Positions 1 through 8,733 of a DNA stretch of 64,000 nt are shown here, in pieces. Below the pieces are notes generated by a model, which was given only the letters and a program-made list of their open reading frames with translations, was not told the DNA's origin and ran no database searches. The position numbers and the translations under genes were made by a program. The stretch is from Serratia plymuthica (GTDB taxonomy: Bacteria > Pseudomonadota > Gammaproteobacteria > Enterobacterales > Enterobacteriaceae): NCBI RefSeq assembly GCF_018336935.1, contig NZ_CP068771.1:4650001-4714000 (forward strand), in the 5' to 3' direction. Numbering within the stretch: the stretch's first letter is position 1; every line of letters starts with the position of its first letter.

Positions 1-44
1 ACGATTACACTGTCAAAATTATTTTGACAATAAAGGGCGACAGC

Positions 45-941
45 ATGCTTAACCTGCAGCGTCTGGCTATTTTCGTGGCGGTGGTGGACGCCGGGAGTTT
101 TACCGCTGCGGCGGTGACGCTCGGGCAAACCAAGGCGGTGGTAAGTTTCAACATCAAACAGCTGGAGAGCGAACTGGGCGTGTCGCTGCTGGTGCGCAGC
201 ACCCGGCGGCTGGCGCTGACCGATGCCGGCGAGCGATTTTATCAGCGTTGTTTGCGGCTGTTGCAGGATGCGGAAAACGTGCTGGACGATGTGCGCCGCG
301 ATCACCACGGATTGAGCGGCGTGTTGCGTATCACCACCACGCCGGAATATGGCGCTCAGGTGGTGGTGCCGGCGCTGGCGGCATTTTCACAGTTGCATCC
401 GCGTTTGCGCATTCAGCACGTTTCTTCCTCTTACCATGCCGACCTGATTTCGGAACGGTTCGACGTGGCTATCCGGCTAGGGCAACTGGCGGACTCCAGC
501 CACCGTGCCGCGCTGATCGACAGCTTTGCCATTCTGCCTGTCGCAGCGCCGGATTATCTGGCCCGTCACCCGGTCGGATCGTTGGCGCAACTGGCGCAGG
601 CGCAGTGGATCGCCCACAGCCGCCTCAGTTCGCCGCTGAGCTGGCAGGTGATTACCCCGCAGCGGCAGGCGGTGCTGTTCAAGGTTGAAGACGCCGCCAC
701 GCTGATGGGCGACAGCGCCGCCGCGCTGCTGGCGTTTGCCCTGCATGGCGCTGGGGTAGCGCTGCTGCCCGAATGGTTGGTAAGCCCAGCCATCGCCGAA
801 GGCAAGCTGTGCGCGTTACTGGCGGACCATCAGTTTCCCGCGCAAAGCATTTATGCGTTGTACCCAAATACTCGCCACGTGCCGGAAAAGGTGCGGGCGT
901 TTATTGATTTCCTGCGCGAGCGGGTAGCCACGGGCGGATAA
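45..941 (+). CDS. LysR-family transcriptional regulator
   Basis: A 298-residue LysR-type regulator, a cytoplasmic DNA-binding protein. The N-terminal winged helix-turn-helix spans about residues 1-60 (the run GSFTAAAVTLGQTKAVVSF is the usual LysR helix-turn-helix) and a substrate-binding domain fills residues 90-295. The ATG at 45 is preferred over the upstream TTG at 24 because an AAAGGG stretch lies at suitable distance and the family normally begins a few residues before the QRLAIF segment. The last 41 bases overlap the 3' end of the convergent hydrolase gene. The target and effector are not visible; the divergent partner, if any, lies left of the window. Confidence 0.9.
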   Translation: MLNLQRLAIFVAVVDAGSFTAAAVTLGQTKAVVSFNIKQLESELGVSLLVRSTRRLALTDAGERFYQRCLRLLQDAENVLDDVRRDHHGLSGVLRITTTPEYGAQVVVPALAAFSQLHPRLRIQHVSSSYHADLISERFDVAIRLGQLADSSHRAALIDSFAILPVAAPDYLARHPVGSLAQLAQAQWIAHSRLSSPLSWQVITPQRQAVLFKVEDAATLMGDSAAALLAFALHGAGVALLPEWLVSPAIAEGKLCALLADHQFPAQSIYALYPNTRHVPEKVRAFIDFLRERVATGG

Positions 942-1938
942 ACGCCAGGATAGCCGCCAACGTTTGTCGGTGCACCGCTTCGCGCTGTTCACCGGAAGCG
1001 GCGCACAGCATTTCACCGTCGCCTTCTTCCTGCAGTATTTGTCGCCCGTTGGGCCGGCAAAGCGGCAGAAAATCAAAATGATTGCCGCCGGTCAGCTTGA
1101 GCGCGCGGATCGGCTGCCGCCCGGCGTACGCGGCCAGTGCCGCGCCGCCAAGGCTTTGTTGCCGGTTGCCAGGCAAGTAGCGTTGCGGCTCGACGATCAG
1201 CAGCGGCGCGCCGAGCCGATGCAGGCTGTCCGGTAACAGATAGGGTGCCATAGCGGGATCGAGCGCGACGGCAAAGCGGATGCGCGGGTCCCTGTAGTCG
1301 GCGTCAAACCGCCCGGTGGGGAGTTGGGCCAGGTCAACCTTTGCCTGAGTATAAAACTGGCAGTCAGGTGACTGAGGGCGTTGGCGACAACCGGCGATAA
1401 AGTCGGTCAGCCTGATCCTGCCGCCGAGGGCGGCAATGGCGCTGTAGCCGCCCTTGGAGTGGCCGATAACGCCGATCGCCTGACGATTGATTGCCTGGCT
1501 CCAGCGGGGATCGTCGGTGATGGCGTCAATTAATGCGGAAATATCGCCGGTCTGTAGCCACAGTTGGGCGGAAAGCGCAGGAATCGAGTGACCGGTGGTG
1601 CTGCCTGGATGATTGGCCGCCACCACCACGGCACCCTGCTGAACCAGCGCTGCCGCCAGCCAAGCCTGGCTGGTGTTGTTGCCGCCGCTGCCGTGGCTGA
1701 GCACGATCAGCGGGAAACGTCCCTTGGCCACCGGCGCTTCCGGCTGGCTTTCGATACCGGTAAATACCGGGTTTTCCCCGACCTGCCGAGGCGTGCCTGC
1801 GGCTAAGGTCGGGTAATAAATGCGGCTCGCCAACTGGCGTGCGCCGGTCTGAAATATCTCATCATGGGTGGCGACCCGGTAAGTGGCGGCATTAGCCATT
1901 CCACACAGCAGCAACCACAGAAACAGCGCTCTTTTCAT
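901..1938 (-). CDS. Exported alpha/beta hydrolase (dienelactone/PAF-acetylhydrolase-like)
   Basis: A 345-residue predicted periplasmic serine hydrolase. Residues 1-17 form a signal peptide ending in ANA. The motif HGSGG at 82-86 fits an oxyanion hole, GHSKGG at 159-164 gives nucleophile Ser161, and His287 in GGNHFDF fits the catalytic histidine; the acid is probably Asp227 or Glu250. The fold assignment follows from these motifs; the substrate is unknown. It runs divergently from the AraC-type regulator that begins 145 bases away, so that regulator is a candidate controller. It converges on and overlaps the upstream LysR gene by 41 bases. Confidence 0.85.
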   Translation of the reverse strand: MKRALFLWLLLCGMANAATYRVATHDEIFQTGARQLASRIYYPTLAAGTPRQVGENPVFTGIESQPEAPVAKGRFPLIVLSHGSGGNNTSQAWLAAALVQQGAVVVAANHPGSTTGHSIPALSAQLWLQTGDISALIDAITDDPRWSQAINRQAIGVIGHSKGGYSAIAALGGRIRLTDFIAGCRQRPQSPDCQFYTQAKVDLAQLPTGRFDADYRDPRIRFAVALDPAMAPYLLPDSLHRLGAPLLIVEPQRYLPGNRQQSLGGAALAAYAGRQPIRALKLTGGNHFDFLPLCRPNGRQILQEEGDGEMLCAASGEQREAVHRQTLAAILAFIRPWLPARAGNQ

Positions 1939-2082
1939 TTTTACTCCTCAAGGTGTATGCCAATGCGCAGAGGCTGGCATTTGCCGCTTCATCCGGCGAC
2001 CTCGATCGCGATCCGGGTCTTTAAATAATTGTTTTAACAGGTTTAAGGTCCTACACTGCGGATCTCGAATAAAGACCACACG

Positions 2083-3096
2083 ATGTCGCCGATGCCGCTT
2101 ATTCCTGTCACTTTTCTGTTTGGCCTGCTGTGTTTGGGGTTGCTGTACCGTCTCGGCCGGCCGCAGGCGTGGCGCTGGGTGTTTCAGCTATTGTTGCTGT
2201 TATGCGCCTGGCAGAGCCTGCTGGTGGGCCTGCGTTACGGCTATGGACTGACGCAGTTCAACGGGCTGCAACCCTTCGGTGCGGTGGCGATACCGCCGCT
2301 GATCTATCTGGCATTTCTTGCCAGCACTCAGGGAAGGTTGAGGTGGCGTGAGCTGTGGCATCTGACGCCGTTGTGCCTGACACTACTGGCAAGCCTCTTG
2401 GCTCCGTTCTGGCTGGATATACTGATCGTTGTCACCGATCTTGGCTACGGCGCTGCCCTGTTGTACGCGCTGCGACGCGGCGAAAATGCGTTGCAGCTGG
2501 TGCCGCTGGCGGAAAGCTGGCTCAGCTACCGCCTGTGGCGCGGGTTGGGGATGTTGCTGGTGGCGATAGCTATTGCCGAAGGGGTGATTGTGCTCGATTT
2601 CGCCTATTTCGAGGGGCGACACGCCGCCATGCTGGCGACCTTCGACAACCTGCTGGTGGCGTTGAGCATTTGTCTGGTGCTGTCCCGCAGCCGGCCTTCG
2701 GAAACCCCGGCAGAGCGAGTGCCGGAGCCACCTGATAGCGTCGCGGAAGACGAAGAGCGGCTGGCGGAGTGGTTCGGTCTGGTGCAACGGCGGCTGCGGC
2801 AGGACGATCTTTATCTGGAGCCTGAGCTGAATCTTGCCCGGCTGGCGCGCAAGGCAGGCTTACCGGCACGGCGCGTTTCACAGGCCATAAACCGGCATAC
2901 GGGGATGAATGTGTCGCAGTATGTGAACCAACTGCGTATTCACCAGGCGGCGCAGTGGTTGCTGGCCGGCGACGATCCGGTGACGGATATCATGCAAAGG
3001 GCCGGGTTTACCACCAAATCGAATTTTAACCGTGAGTTTCTGCGTATCCAGGGCGTCAGCCCGAGCGAATGGCGCAGGCAGCAGAAGGTTAGTTAA
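2083..3096 (+). CDS. AraC-family regulator with membrane-type N-terminus
   Basis: A 337-residue protein whose N-terminal two thirds is strongly hydrophobic, with about six or seven predicted membrane segments between residues 5 and 200, followed by a charged linker and a C-terminal AraC/XylS DNA-binding domain (about 240-335). The second helix-turn-helix is recognisable in DIMQRAGFTTKSNFNREF, followed by GVSPSEWRR. This architecture is found in a set of membrane-bound AraC regulators thought to sense envelope or external cues. It is divergent from the exported hydrolase, its likely target. An alternative start three codons downstream is possible. Confidence 0.85.
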   Translation: MSPMPLIPVTFLFGLLCLGLLYRLGRPQAWRWVFQLLLLLCAWQSLLVGLRYGYGLTQFNGLQPFGAVAIPPLIYLAFLASTQGRLRWRELWHLTPLCLTLLASLLAPFWLDILIVVTDLGYGAALLYALRRGENALQLVPLAESWLSYRLWRGLGMLLVAIAIAEGVIVLDFAYFEGRHAAMLATFDNLLVALSICLVLSRSRPSETPAERVPEPPDSVAEDEERLAEWFGLVQRRLRQDDLYLEPELNLARLARKAGLPARRVSQAINRHTGMNVSQYVNQLRIHQAAQWLLAGDDPVTDIMQRAGFTTKSNFNREFLRIQGVSPSEWRRQQKVS

Positions 3097-3190
3097 ATAA
3101 TAATTCGTTATAACTCTCATATTTATGATCGGATCGCGCCGGGGTATGCTGAGCGCTGTTGCTTACCCCGTTTGATGCGAGCCGCCTTCG

Positions 3191-4381
3191 ATGACCGCAG
3201 TCAGTACCAAAGAAAACACCTTCCAGCTTAACCGGCGTATCTTGTCCGTGGTGATGTTTACCTTCGTCTGTTATCTGACCATCGGTTTGCCGCTGGCGGT
3301 GCTGCCGGGGTTTGTGCATAACCATCTCGGGTATAACTCGGTGCTGGCCGGGTTAATCATCAGCGCGCAGTACTTCGCAACGCTGTTCAGCCGGCCGCAT
3401 GCCGGGCGCTATGCCGATCAGCTCGGGCCGAAAAAGGTGGTGTTGTTCGGGCTGGCCTGTTGCGGCGTGAGCGGGGTGTTTTATGCCGTCGCTTTCTGGT
3501 GCGACGGCCTGCCGTTGCTGAGCCTGCTGCTGCTGTGCATCGGCCGGGTGTTTCTCGGCGTCGGCGAAAGCTTCGCCAGCACCGGCTCCACGCTGTGGGG
3601 CATTGGCCGGGTGGGGCCGATGCACACCGCCCGGGTGATTTCGTGGAATGGGGTGGCCACCTACGGCGCGATGGCGGCCGGCGCGCCGCTCGGCGTTTAT
3701 CTCAATCAGCTTTGGGGGCTGGCCGGGGTGGCGGCGCTGATTGTGTCGGCGGTGGCGGTTTCACTGTGGCTGGCGAGCGGTAAACCGAACGTGTCGATCT
3801 CCGCCGGCCAGCGTCTTGCCTTCAGCGCGGTGTTTGGCCGCATCTGGACCTATGGCCTGGGGTTGGCGCTGGGCACCGTGGGGTTTGGCGTGATCGCCAC
3901 TTTTATTACCCTTTACTATGCTGATAAGGGCTGGAGCGGGGCGGCGTTCTCGCTGACGCTGTTCAGCTGCGCTTTTGTCGGTATCCGCCTGATCTTCAGC
4001 CACACCATTAACCGTCACGGTGGCTTGAAGGTCACGTTGGCGTCATTCCTGATTGAAATTGCGGGGCTGTTGCTGATTTGGCTGGCCAAGGATCCGCTGA
4101 TGGTGCAGGCCGGAGCCTTGCTGGCCGGCGCCGGTTTTTCGCTGGTGTTTCCGGCGCTGGGCGTGGAGGCGGTGAAGCAGGTGCCGCAGCAGAATCAGGG
4201 CACCGCGCTTGGCACCTACTCGGCGTTTCTCGATCTGGCGCTGGGGATCACCGGGCCGTTGGCCGGTTTGCTGATGAGCCGGATGGGCGTGCCATCGATC
4301 TACCTGGCGGCCGCGTTGCTGGTATTTCTGGGGGCATTGCTGACGCTGCGGTTGCTGTTGCAGAGCCGGGCAAATACTTAG
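3191..4381 (+). CDS. yhhS: MFS transporter, YhhS family
   Basis: A 396-residue inner-membrane major facilitator protein with twelve predicted membrane segments. It closely resembles E. coli YhhS as I remember it: the blocks YLTIGLPLAVLPG, YFATLFSRPHAGRYAD, GSTLWG, GFGVIATFITLYY and LVFPALGVEAVKQVPQQNQG are nearly the same. The RPHAGRYAD segment between helices 2 and 3 is the MFS motif A. Proteins of this group are listed as putative arabinose or drug exporters; no substrate can be read from the sequence. It stands alone, with about 95 bases upstream after the AraC gene. Confidence 0.88.
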   Translation: MTAVSTKENTFQLNRRILSVVMFTFVCYLTIGLPLAVLPGFVHNHLGYNSVLAGLIISAQYFATLFSRPHAGRYADQLGPKKVVLFGLACCGVSGVFYAVAFWCDGLPLLSLLLLCIGRVFLGVGESFASTGSTLWGIGRVGPMHTARVISWNGVATYGAMAAGAPLGVYLNQLWGLAGVAALIVSAVAVSLWLASGKPNVSISAGQRLAFSAVFGRIWTYGLGLALGTVGFGVIATFITLYYADKGWSGAAFSLTLFSCAFVGIRLIFSHTINRHGGLKVTLASFLIEIAGLLLIWLAKDPLMVQAGALLAGAGFSLVFPALGVEAVKQVPQQNQGTALGTYSAFLDLALGITGPLAGLLMSRMGVPSIYLAAALLVFLGALLTLRLLLQSRANT

Positions 4382-4483
4382 TTAAGGATTATTCCTAAAC
4401 CCACATCCATACCGAGAAATTTATTGTTTCATCTCATGATTACGGTAAGGTCGCTCAGCGGTCCAGAACGAGAGGAGAAATCG

Positions 4484-4822
4484 ATGTATTTACGGCCGGA
4501 TGAAGTGGCTAGAGTGTTGGAGAGTACCGGCTTTGAACGTGATTATGTCACCGATCAAGCCTATGGTTACCGCAAGGGTGAGCACTACGTGTATGTGAAT
4601 CGCGAAGCGCGCATGGGCAGAACTGCGCTGGTGATCCACCCTGCGCTGAAAGAGAAAAGCGTGCATTTCGCCACGCCGACCTCGCCGGTTCGCGCCAGCG
4701 AGCAGTACCTTGAGTTTCCCCTGGATTTAAGCAGCGATGCCCCGAGTGCGCGTTATGGCATTCCACACGGCTTCAGCTCGCGTGATGCGCTTTCGCGCTA
4801 TCTCTACAGCATGTTCCTGTAA
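4484..4822 (+). CDS. Conserved small protein, probably DUF2002 family
   Basis: A 112-residue cytosolic protein of unknown function. The start ATG at 4484 is chosen because GAGAGGAGAAATCG lies directly upstream and conserved relatives begin [13 protein letters not shown]; an in-frame upstream start at 4424 would add twenty residues without family support. Conserved-looking blocks are [20 protein letters not shown] and [17 protein letters not shown]. There is no signal peptide or membrane segment. I place it in DUF2002 from memory of enterobacterial relatives; that label is not certain. Confidence 0.75.
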   Translation: MYLRPDEVARVLESTGFERDYVTDQAYGYRKGEHYVYVNREARMGRTALVIHPALKEKSVHFATPTSPVRASEQYLEFPLDLSSDAPSARYGIPHGFSSRDALSRYLYSMFL

Positions 4823-4826
4823 TCCA

Positions 4827-4845
4827 TCCCCCGCCTGCGGGGGAG
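4827..4845. terminator. GC-rich hairpin between convergent genes
   Basis: A perfect 7-bp stem (CCCCCGC, two-base loop, GCGGGGG at 4828-4843) sits between the convergent small-protein gene and the DUF1198 gene. It lacks a clear T tract on either side, so it is a probable but weak terminator or mRNA-stabilising hairpin. Confidence 0.5.
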
Positions 4846-4852
4846 TACCACC

Positions 4853-5299
4853 TCACCCGTTGGCGATCGCCTCGCGGTTAAAACGCTCATTGTAGGCGCG
4901 GCGAAACTGCGCCAGTTCGAACGCGTCAATGTCCAGATCGGCAAAGTAAAACAGCGCGGCCTCGGTGTGCTCGGCATGCAGATCCGGCGATAACCCGGCG
5001 CGCAGCAACGTTTCACGCCACAGGGCGATTTGCTCGTCGCTCGCCTGCTTGATGAAGGTCAGATAGATAAACAGCAGATAAGCCGCCTGGTGCATCTCTT
5101 CGGTGTAACCGTTATTCAGCATGCGGATAAAGGTCTGGCTGTTGCGGCTGCCCATTTCCTGAATCATCGATTCAATCAGCATCGGTTTAACTTTCAGCAG
5201 GTGGGCCAGCGAGTCGATAGCTTTGCGGGTGTCTGAAGTCAGAATGCGGTAACCAATAATAAATACAACGATCAGGGCAGCGATGATGATCCAGGTCAT
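4853..5299 (-). CDS. DUF1198 family protein (YicN-like)
   Basis: A 148-residue protein with one N-terminal membrane segment (residues 2-19, IIIAALIVVFIIGY) and a soluble alpha-helical remainder, so probably anchored to the inner membrane facing the cytoplasm. The opening (TWIIIAALIVVFIIGYRILTS) and the helical spacing match E. coli YicN as remembered, which defines DUF1198. No function is known. It is followed upstream on the same strand by the coiled-coil gene 66 bases away. Confidence 0.72.
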   Translation of the reverse strand: MTWIIIAALIVVFIIGYRILTSDTRKAIDSLAHLLKVKPMLIESMIQEMGSRNSQTFIRMLNNGYTEEMHQAAYLLFIYLTFIKQASDEQIALWRETLLRAGLSPDLHAEHTEAALFYFADLDIDAFELAQFRRAYNERFNREAIANG

Positions 5300-5365
5300 T
5301 TATGATTTATTACACTCTCAGAGCGCCAGTATTTGGCAGGAGGCGCTGCGCTACAGCGCCCGGGG

Positions 5366-5704
5366 TCAACGCTGTTCGCCGCTGAAGTTGTCGGCCGCCC
5401 GCTGTTGATTGCGCAGGTGATGGTTGAAAGTGGCGGCGTCTTTGGCCAATGCATCAAGGTGCGCGCCCAGCATTTTGATTTGCCTCACCAGCGCGTGCTG
5501 TTCCGGCACCGAGTTGGCGGTGCTCAGTTTGCGCACCAACTGATCATTTTGCCGATGCAGCGCTGCTTCGCGTTGTTTGGACTCTTCCAATAACTGTTGC
5601 AGAGCCTGATAGCTTTGTTGCCATTCACGGTGCTGCTTTTCGAAGCTGGCCTGCAACTCACTCATTGCATTTTGAAACTGGATTTCCAGCTCGCGCATTC
5701 TCAT
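5366..5704 (-). CDS. Coiled-coil protein, MbeD/MobD-like
   Basis: A 112-residue, almost wholly helical protein; residues 1-60 have heptad-like spacing (RELEIQFQNAMSELQASF and onward) rich in Q, E and L. The start at 5704 is favoured by AAGGAAGAG just upstream; an upstream in-frame ATG at 5758 would add an unrelated 18-residue lead. The pattern recalls the MbeD/MobD mobilisation/exclusion family of small plasmids, which also has chromosomal homologues in enterobacteria. There is no mobilisation context here, so any such role is doubtful. Confidence 0.6.
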   Translation of the reverse strand: MRMRELEIQFQNAMSELQASFEKQHREWQQSYQALQQLLEESKQREAALHRQNDQLVRKLSTANSVPEQHALVRQIKMLGAHLDALAKDAATFNHHLRNQQRAADNFSGEQR

Positions 5705-5886
5705 GGTCTCTTCCTTTGCGGCACTCAATAATGGTTTGCAGTATAACGAAAACTGCACAGAACCTCACCCGTTGACGACGATTGCGGAAAAACTTCACCG
5801 ACAATTCAGGCTTGCAACCGGGGCGCTGCGTCTTACAATCAGGTTCATCCGCGCCAAAAGGCTTCCCGTCCAGGAGTGGCAGTGAG

Positions 5887-6459
5887 ATGAGCAACCAGGA
5901 AAAAGATGTTTTTGCGCAGGCGATGGCCGATGTTATCCCGTTACCCCGCGGGCGCCAGACGCTGTACCTCAAACCGCAGGAGACGGTGGATAAAAGCGCG
6001 CGCCGCGAAGCGCAGGCGCTGCGGCAGGATAATTTTCTCAGCACCGGTTTTCTTGAAGTGATCCCCTGCGGGCTGCCGCTGGAATACAAAGGCGAGGGCA
6101 TTCAACAGGGCGTGCTGGATAAGTTGCGCAATGGCCGCTATCCGCCGCAGGCCAACCTCAACCTGCTGAGACAGCCGGTCGAGACCTGTCGGCAAGAGCT
6201 GTTCCGTTTTATTCTGCTGGCGGAAAAGCACAATCTGCGTTCGTTGTTGATAGTCCATGGCCGAGGGCGTGAGGACGAGAGTCACCCAAATATTGTGCGC
6301 AGCTACCTTGCCAAATGGCTGGCGCAGTTTGAACAGGTGCAGGCATTTTGTCGGGCGCTGCCGCGCGACGGGGGAGACGGCGCTTGCTACGTCACGCTGC
6401 GTAAATCGGCACAGGCCAAGGCCGACAACTTTGAGCGTCATGCCAAGCGTAGCCGCTAG
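5887..6459 (+). CDS. smrA: SmrA, Smr-domain endonuclease
   Basis: A 190-residue cytoplasmic protein that matches E. coli SmrA/YdaL through most of its length: QDNFLSTGFLEVIP, GVLDKLRNGRYP, LNLLRQPVETCR and the C-terminal ERHAKRSR are shared. The Smr domain spans about residues 88-175, with LNLLR at 91-95 in place of the LDLHG of other Smr proteins and the conserved HGRGR at 124-128. Smr proteins nick DNA or act on RNA; SmrA has been reported as a DNA endonuclease. The ATG at 5887 is the shared family start. It is divergent from the coiled-coil gene. Confidence 0.9.
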   Translation: MSNQEKDVFAQAMADVIPLPRGRQTLYLKPQETVDKSARREAQALRQDNFLSTGFLEVIPCGLPLEYKGEGIQQGVLDKLRNGRYPPQANLNLLRQPVETCRQELFRFILLAEKHNLRSLLIVHGRGREDESHPNIVRSYLAKWLAQFEQVQAFCRALPRDGGDGACYVTLRKSAQAKADNFERHAKRSR

Positions 6460-6510
6460 GGGGTAAACAAGGTAAGCGCAGCCGGCAGCATGACTGCCGG
6501 CTGAATGAGG

Positions 6511-6924
6511 CTATTTATTAAAGAATTTATAGTCCAGCGAATAACGCCCGGCACCGGTGACCGCCAACAGCAGCAGCCCGCCGATAATACTGATGTTTTT
6601 GAAGAAGTTTATTTCATTGCCCATCATTTCCATCCCGGTCATTTTCCAGAACGGATGGCCGATAAAGGCGGTGCCGAGCACATAGACGGCGAAAATAACC
6701 GCAATAGGGCGGGTAAATATGCCGAGAATAAGCGCAATGCCGAAAACAAACTCAACCACCACGGCGATAATCGCCGCCAAATACGGCATTGGCGTGCCGT
6801 AACCCTCCATTGCGCTCACCGTTGCGCCAAAGCTGGTCAGTTTCATCCAGCCAAAAATGATAAACAGGATCATCAACAATATTCGGGATAGCAGAATAAC
6901 GCCGTCTTTTGAGCCGTCACCCAT
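6511..6924 (-). CDS. DoxX-family inner-membrane protein
   Basis: A 137-residue protein with four predicted membrane segments (about 9-27, 48-69, 73-92 and 108-125). The run LLSRILLMILFIIFGWMKL followed by a GFG/PF-like loop, VVEFVFGIALILG and a late NFFKNISIIGGLLLL is characteristic of the DoxX/YphA group. Members have been linked loosely to quinone or thiol redox processes; no specific role can be read here. It stands alone with its own upstream region of about 117 bases shared with the divergent acetyltransferase gene. Confidence 0.82.
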   Translation of the reverse strand: MGDGSKDGVILLSRILLMILFIIFGWMKLTSFGATVSAMEGYGTPMPYLAAIIAVVVEFVFGIALILGIFTRPIAVIFAVYVLGTAFIGHPFWKMTGMEMMGNEINFFKNISIIGGLLLLAVTGAGRYSLDYKFFNK

Positions 6925-7041
6925 TTTGAACTCCTTAGCCGCTACAGAATTATGTTGTGTTACTGATTAAAGACTAGACTAACCCTAGGTTATTTCTAGT
7001 GACGGCAGGCCATTACGCATTTAAATATCAGGAGAAAGGCT

Positions 7042-7320
7042 GTGGAGCTTAACATTCTGGAAGATGAGAAACGTTTCTATATAAACGATCGGCAGGGTAA
7101 AACGATCGCCGAGATATCTTTTGTGCCGAGCGGGGATAAATTAACCATTATCGATCACACATGGGTAGATGAGGTGTTGAAAGGCCAGGGCGTGGGTAAA
7201 AAGCTGGTGGCGCGGGTGGTGGCGAAAATGCGGGCGGAAAACCGTAAAATCATTCCGCTGTGCCCGTTCGCCAAACATGAATTCGACACCACGCCGGAAT
7301 ATCAGGACATTCGCGCCTGA
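7042..7320 (+). CDS. yjdJ: Small GNAT-fold acetyltransferase, YjdJ-like
   Basis: A 92-residue GCN5-related protein of the short single-domain type. The acetyl-CoA binding loop is KGQGVGKKL at 47-55, and the C-terminal CPFAKHEF (74-81) is the signature of the YjdJ/NATD1-like group. It starts at a GTG codon at 7042, preceded by AGGAGAAAGGCT, a strong ribosome-binding site, and no ATG in frame fits better. The substrate is unknown. Confidence 0.87.
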   Translation: MELNILEDEKRFYINDRQGKTIAEISFVPSGDKLTIIDHTWVDEVLKGQGVGKKLVARVVAKMRAENRKIIPLCPFAKHEFDTTPEYQDIRA

Positions 7321-7327
7321 AGGCTCA

Positions 7328-7348
7328 GCGGGGCGCTGCTGCGCCCCG
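7328..7348. terminator. GC hairpin between convergent yjdJ-like and yodC-like genes
   Basis: GGGGCGC, loop TGCT, GCGCCCC at 7330-7347 forms a perfect stem just after the acetyltransferase stop. There is no T tract, so terminator strength is uncertain. Confidence 0.45.
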
Positions 7349-7353
7349 ACCGT

Positions 7354-7536
7354 TCAGCATACGCCGAAATCGCCGTCTTCATGATAGAGCGCCACGTCGC
7401 TGGCCTGCACTTCCGCACGCTGCTCGCTGCCCATTTCGTTCCAACTGCAAACCAGTGTGTCACCATCAATGGCCACCACGACCATTTTTGGGCCGCCGGT
7501 GGTGCGTTGTACAAAATCGCCGATAGTAAATGCCAT
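7354..7536 (-). CDS. YodC family small protein (DUF2158)
   Basis: A 60-residue protein of the DUF2158/YodC type: a short beta-rich fold with FTIGDFVQRTTGGPKMVV near the start and a central CSW typical of the family (V.CRW in YodC). An AT-rich upstream region and GGAGAAAAAACA before the ATG support this start. The function is unknown. It converges with the acetyltransferase gene. Confidence 0.8.
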   Translation of the reverse strand: MAFTIGDFVQRTTGGPKMVVVAIDGDTLVCSWNEMGSEQRAEVQASDVALYHEDGDFGVC

Positions 7537-7695
7537 TGTTTTTTCTCCGGTTCAAAGGGGTAAAAGCTTAAGTATAGTCGGCTGTTGGCAGGCTTTACGC
7601 AAGAAGGCGCAGCCGCCTGGGGCGGAATAAAACGTTGGGGGGAGGCGGACTCCCCAAGAGTGGATGTGTGAAGGGTTTACTGCGAGAGAGAATAA

Positions 7696-8430
7696 TCAGG
7701 CGGGTTTATGAGCGGCCAGGATAAAGATCATCGGGCGTTCTTTTTCTTCATCGAGCGCCGGGTTCTCCGTGATTTGCTGCGCCGAGGGGCCCCATTCATT
7801 CAGGTAGGTGATAACGAATCCCTGTTGCACCAGCAAGTTGATATAGCTGCCGATCATGCGGTGTTGCTTGATGACGCCTTCCGCCAGCCAGTTGGAGGTC
7901 CGTCGCCCTTCCTGCTGATAGCCATTGACCGGCCAGGATTTTTGTCCGTGTTGATCGACCAGCCAGCCATGATGCTGCGGTGCGGTATAAATCGGATGCT
8001 CGGCGGTGAAGATAAACTGCCCACCCGCCGTCAGCGCCTGATAAACCGTGGCGAACAGCCGGGCCAGATCTTCGATATAGTGCAGCGTCAGCGAACTGTA
8101 GGCCAGATCGCAGGATGCCGGCGGCAGTTGAAGCTGCTCCAGATCCTGCCGGCGGTATTCAATGCCGGCGTCCTGCGTCATCTCCCGCGCTTTGTTCAGC
8201 ATTTTCTCGGAGAGGTCGATGCCAAGCACGTTCGCGGCACCTTGTTCGCGTGCGCTGCGGCAGAACCAACCGTAGCCGCAGCCGAGATCGACCACCTCCT
8301 TGCCATGCAAATCCGGCAATATGCTGCGGATAGTCGGCCATTCCGGAGCGCCGTCCAGCCCGTTCACCGATCGGCTGAGCTGGGCATAACCGTCGAAGAA
8401 GGCCTGATTGTCATAAATATTTTGCGTCAT
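7696..8430 (-). CDS. Class I SAM-dependent methyltransferase
   Basis: A 244-residue cytosolic methyltransferase. Motif I is VVDLGCGYGW at about 46-55, the acidic end of strand two is VLGIDLSEKML, and SSLTLHYIEDL is the post-II helix typical of the UbiE/BioC-like group (Methyltransf_11). The C-terminal part (YINLLVQQGFVITYLNEWGP) completes the Rossmann-like fold. The substrate is not predictable. It is divergent from the broken acetyltransferase fragment. Confidence 0.85.
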   Translation of the reverse strand: MTQNIYDNQAFFDGYAQLSRSVNGLDGAPEWPTIRSILPDLHGKEVVDLGCGYGWFCRSAREQGAANVLGIDLSEKMLNKAREMTQDAGIEYRRQDLEQLQLPPASCDLAYSSLTLHYIEDLARLFATVYQALTAGGQFIFTAEHPIYTAPQHHGWLVDQHGQKSWPVNGYQQEGRRTSNWLAEGVIKQHRMIGSYINLLVQQGFVITYLNEWGPSAQQITENPALDEEKERPMIFILAAHKPA

Positions 8431-8480
8431 AACGGATCCTGTTTGGGAAAAGCACTGCCGAATTTTTGGGCAGCGTCACC

Positions 8481-8672
8481 ATGTTATCCGCACATCCGGC
8501 TGATTTCTATAATAAAGGCCATGCTATATCCTTTCGCTTGCCGCAGTGGTATTTGCTGATGGACGACCACGGCATCCTGGGGTGTGCAGGATTGATCACC
8601 AATGACTTTATCAGCCGCGGCGAGTTGTACCCCTGGGGCGAAGCTTCACGGGTGTATACGCGGGCGTTGTAA
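8481..8672 (+). pseudogene. Remnant of a GNAT acetyltransferase with an internal deletion
   Basis: The 63-residue frame reads as the middle of a GNAT protein ([22 protein letters not shown] then ISRGELYPW), where intact relatives continue into the acetyl-CoA loop (LCALYVEE and beyond). Here ELYPW runs straight into [11 protein letters not shown] and stop, which looks like the C-terminal tail of the same family (usually GE-S-R-(V/I)Y). The acetyl-CoA loop and most of the core are absent, so it cannot be a working enzyme. I infer an in-frame deletion joining two short PWG-like sequences. The start shown is the ATG of MLSAHP; an ATG at 8466 is also possible. Confidence 0.6.
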
Positions 8673-8733
8673 AGGCCGCCGCAGCCAGGCCCGCCATATC
8701 AATAAGGCGAACCCGGCACGCGGCGGGGCATTG

